DNA from: Chloroflexota bacterium
GTDB taxonomy: Bacteria; Chloroflexota; Dehalococcoidia; Lucifugimonadales; Lucifugimonadaceae
Direction: 5' to 3'
NCBI GenBank assembly: GCA_013204545.1
Contig: JABMNN010000041.1
Location: forward strand, 1-34,577
Length of the DNA stretch: 34,577 bases
Below are positions 32,482 through 34,577 of the stretch, piece after piece. Both the position numbers and the translations under genes were made by a program. Below the pieces are notes generated by a model that saw nothing but the letters and a program-made list of their open reading frames with translations, was not told the origin of the DNA and ran no database searches. Numbering within the stretch: the stretch's first letter is position 1; the number at the start of each line of letters is the position of its first letter.

Positions 32482-34209
32482 ATGACCACAACAAGCGATC
32501 CACAAGAAAAACTAGATTCAACGCGAGCCTCGAAGCGAGCTCCAGGAAAATGGCGCAGTTGGGAAACCACCGAAGGCGCAATCCGTGCCCCTCATCGTTC
32601 AATGATGAAAGCGATGGGACTAAGCGACAAAGACATCGCAGCTCCATTTGTGGGAATCGCTTCTACCCACAACGAAGTCACTCCTTGTAACTCCGGAATA
32701 GCGCCGCTGGTTGAAGAGGTAAAACGAGGCGTATTAGCAGCGGAGGGAACACCGTTCACATTCGGAACTATCACAGTCTCCGACGCCATATCGATGGGAA
32801 CAGAAGGCATGCGAGGCTCGCTAGTCTCTCGAGAAGTGATTGCTGATTCCATCGAAATAGTCATATTTGCAGAGCGTTACGACGGCCTTGTCGTAGTCGC
32901 AGGGTGCGACAAATCTCTCCCCGGCGGAATGATGGCGATGGCACGATTGAACGTTCCTTCCGTCTTCATCTACGGTGGATCGATCCTTCCAGGATCACTC
33001 AATGGTCAGGACATCCAAATCCAGAACGTATTCGAAGCAGTCGGCCAATTCCAAACCGGTAAGATCGATGCCGACGAACTCTACTCAATCGAAAACCACG
33101 CATGCCCTGGCTCAGGATCTTGTGGCGGAATGTTCACCGCTAACACCATGTCAGCCATCGGCGAAGCACTCGGACTTTCTCTCCCCGGATCAGCCTCCGA
33201 GCCGAACGTCGATCAGCGCAAATTGGCTTCATCTCGCGAAGCTGGCAATACGGTGATGAACCTGCTTCGCAAGAACATTCGACCTTCAGACATCCTCACT
33301 CGAAAAGCGTTCGAAAACGCCGTAACAGTAGTTGTTGCTATGGGCGGATCGACCAACTCAACCCTCCACCTCCCGGCAATCGCTCACGAAATGGGGGTCC
33401 AACTAACGCTCAAAGATATCCACGACATTTCAATGCGCACCCCACTAATTGCAAACATGAAGCCGGGTGGCGACTACTTAATGCTCGATATCGATCGACT
33501 CGGCGGTATTCCAGTCGTAATGAAACGCCTTCTCGATGCAGGGCTTCTCCACGGCGAATGCATGACCGTCACAGGAAAGACGATTGCTGAAAACCTAGCA
33601 AATGTAAAAGTCCCAGAGCCATCCAAAGTGCTCCGCTCTGTCGAAGATCCAATCTCGACCACCGGCGGTCTCGTAACCCTCTTCGGAAATCTCGCTCCAG
33701 ACGGATGTGTGTTGAAAGTAGCAGGTCACCAGTTTGGCCAAACGTTCGGCGGCCCCGCCAAAGTGTTCGATGGCGAAGAAGGTGTTATGGCAGCCTTGCA
33801 GGCACGAACTATCAATGAAGGCGATGCAATCGTCATACGCTACGAAGGCCCCAAGGGCGGACCAGGCATGAGAGAAATGCTCTCCGTTACCGCCGCACTT
33901 GTCGGTCAGGGACTTGGCGAAAAAGTTCTACTAATGACCGACGGTCGATTCTCGGGTGCGTCCCACGGATCTATGATCGGGCACATCGGTCCTGAAGCAG
34001 CAGTCGGCGGACCAATCGCTGCCGTACAAAATGGTGACCAAATCGAAGTAAACCTCGACCGATTCGAGCTTAACGTAAAGATCAGTGACGATGAACTTAA
34101 GGCCCGGCTCGGCAAGTGGCGACCAAAGACACCTCCCTACACCAAAGGTGTCCTGAGCAAATACATTAAGCTCGTAAACCCTGCCTCAACCGGCGCAGTA
34201 ACTAGTTAA
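32482..34209 (+). CDS. ilvD: Dihydroxy-acid dehydratase
   Basis: A 575-residue dehydratase making the 2-keto acid precursors of valine and isoleucine from 2,3-dihydroxy acids. It fits the [2Fe-2S] branch of bacterial, plant and mycobacterial DHAD: cluster cysteines are Cys69 (TPCN), Cys142 (GCDKSLPG) and Cys214 (GSGSCGGM). [21 protein letters not shown] is the signature helix, Lys144 is the probable carbamylated lysine, and [11 protein letters not shown] supplies the catalytic Ser. The first 22 residues are a family-variable tail. No other ilv genes are adjacent. The ATG lacks a Shine-Dalgarno; a TAATAT box at 32399-32404 may be its promoter. A sugar-acid dehydratase role is less likely by sequence. 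Confidence 0.94.
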   Translation: MTTTSDPQEKLDSTRASKRAPGKWRSWETTEGAIRAPHRSMMKAMGLSDKDIAAPFVGIASTHNEVTPCNSGIAPLVEEVKRGVLAAEGTPFTFGTITVSDAISMGTEGMRGSLVSREVIADSIEIVIFAERYDGLVVVAGCDKSLPGGMMAMARLNVPSVFIYGGSILPGSLNGQDIQIQNVFEAVGQFQTGKIDADELYSIENHACPGSGSCGGMFTANTMSAIGEALGLSLPGSASEPNVDQRKLASSREAGNTVMNLLRKNIRPSDILTRKAFENAVTVVVAMGGSTNSTLHLPAIAHEMGVQLTLKDIHDISMRTPLIANMKPGGDYLMLDIDRLGGIPVVMKRLLDAGLLHGECMTVTGKTIAENLANVKVPEPSKVLRSVEDPISTTGGLVTLFGNLAPDGCVLKVAGHQFGQTFGGPAKVFDGEEGVMAALQARTINEGDAIVIRYEGPKGGPGMREMLSVTAALVGQGLGEKVLLMTDGRFSGASHGSMIGHIGPEAAVGGPIAAVQNGDQIEVNLDRFELNVKISDDELKARLGKWRPKTPPYTKGVLSKYIKLVNPASTGAVTS

Positions 34210-34459
34210 CAAACGAACAGTCCCCCTTCCTTCGGGAAGGCATTCCGGACGCGTAAGGGTGGTACCGATCATTCTCACTGTGATGCTGTAACTAGGTGAT
34301 TCGCCAGTTCAGTGGCCGTGGACGGGGAGACCAACCCTGCCCGATCTCCCCGTCCAACGCGGCTGTCTTGAAGATACTTCGTGAAGCGGGAATTCGCACG
34401 GTCAGCGTGCTTTGCAAATAGTGAACAGTGTTCCCTCCCCCGTCTCCACCAAGAACACA
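34210..34459. other. Gene-free structured segment after ilvD
   Basis: No supported gene. It holds CCTTCC-TTCG-GGAAGG (34225-34240), a very stable tetraloop hairpin 16 bases past ilvD and its likely 3' processing or termination site, then a perfect 11-base stem GGACGGGGAGA/TCTCCCCGTCC at about 34319-34354, a small GCACG/CGTGC hairpin near 34397-34411, and a T-box-like AGGGTGGTACCG at 34256-34267. A small RNA is possible but unproven. Confidence 0.4.
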
Positions 34460-34506
34460 AAAAAGGCTCTGATCGCTCGAATTGGTTGAGCGGTCAGAGC
34501 CTTTTT
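34460..34506. terminator. Strong bidirectional intrinsic terminator
   Basis: AAAAAGGCTCTGATCGCTC pairs with GAGCGGTCAGAGCCTTTTT with one G-T wobble and a nine-base loop. The A and T runs on the two sides make it work on either strand. No gene directly before it is visible in the window apart from the structured gap after ilvD. Confidence 0.8.
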
Positions 34507-34577
34507 CATTCAATACACAGAGGTGGTCCCGGAAATCTGCACAGTGGGATAAGTGGAATCGCTGCCTGAGTGAGGCA

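Noticed and set aside
31290-34209. SMP-30 lactonase plus IlvD as a sugar-acid lactone/dehydratase pathway
   Set aside because: The dehydratase carries the cysteine and loop pattern of true DHAD rather than xylonate-type enzymes, and no kinase, aldolase or sugar transporter is nearby.
34256-34267. T-box riboswitch
   Set aside because: Only the short core matches. There is no room for Stem I between ilvD and the core, and the antiterminator pairing is missing. Kept only as a low-interest observation.
34441-34451. A tRNA or tmRNA 3' end suggested by CGTCTCCACCA
   Set aside because: No T-arm precedes it and no matching 5' acceptor strand is found at tRNA or tmRNA distance.

Overview
This window looks like chromosomal DNA from a free-living bacterium, probably a marine or aquatic Chloroflexota of the SAR202/Dehalococcoidia type. 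That assignment is inference. It rests on the crowd of oxidoreductases and hydrolases from broad catabolic families (short-chain and zinc-dependent dehydrogenases, an Ldh_2-type dehydrogenase, a DAO-type FAD oxidase, MlrC/M81, acetoacetate decarboxylase family, a DUF1028 protein, D-threonine aldolase type), a probable F420-linked NADP oxidoreductase, balanced base composition, and frequent GTG/TTG starts. No 16S rRNA or ribosomal protein is present to prove it. The RNase P RNA is a clear bacterial type A molecule. There is no phage, insertion sequence, integrase, tRNA or CRISPR array.

Layout. Positions 99-3933 hold a membrane sensor histidine kinase whose 3' end overlaps the start of a doubly membrane-anchored zinc metalloprotease. 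Next come a DUF1028 protein with an apparent one-base frameshift near its start (3983-4700), a nitroreductase (4852-5424), and a minus-strand series: a universal stress protein, a zinc-type dehydrogenase, a DUF4242-adenylate cyclase fusion and an MFS exporter (5572-9626). Positions 9891-19719 form a catabolic block of nine genes: M81/MlrC, zinc alcohol dehydrogenase, SDR with a non-standard AUC start, GNAT, acetoacetate decarboxylase family, NAD epimerase, SDR, FAD oxidase and Ldh_2. A class C beta-lactamase-like hydrolase follows (19942-21471), then an unrecognised protein with a uracil-DNA-glycosylase-like glycine/proline motif (21738-22430), rnpB on the minus strand (about 22475-22875) and another SDR (23005-23832). 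A lipoprotein overlaps the end of a large LuxR-type ATPase regulator that is split by an in-frame TAG (24175-27848). The window closes with a D-threonine aldolase-like enzyme, a 16-codon ORF with a strong ribosome-binding site, an F420/NADP oxidoreductase, an acidic DUF5666 envelope protein, an SMP-30 lactonase-like protein and ilvD.

Most genes are single units with their own strong hairpin terminators, and many are arranged divergently. The divergent gaps hold palindromes that look like operators (12562-12602 and 21563-21583). Several genes seem to be leaderless, with a TANNNT box 6-7 nt before the ATG. The regulatory and metabolic content suggests a generalist oxidising diverse small organic acids, alcohols, amino-acid derivatives and ketones, but no complete pathway can be read from this window.

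I found no clearly new multi-gene system. The best leads are the kinase/metalloprotease pair, the nonsense-split LuxR regulator coupled to a lipoprotein, the AUC-start SDR, the frameshifted DUF1028 gene, the UDG-like orphan and the 16-codon ORF.
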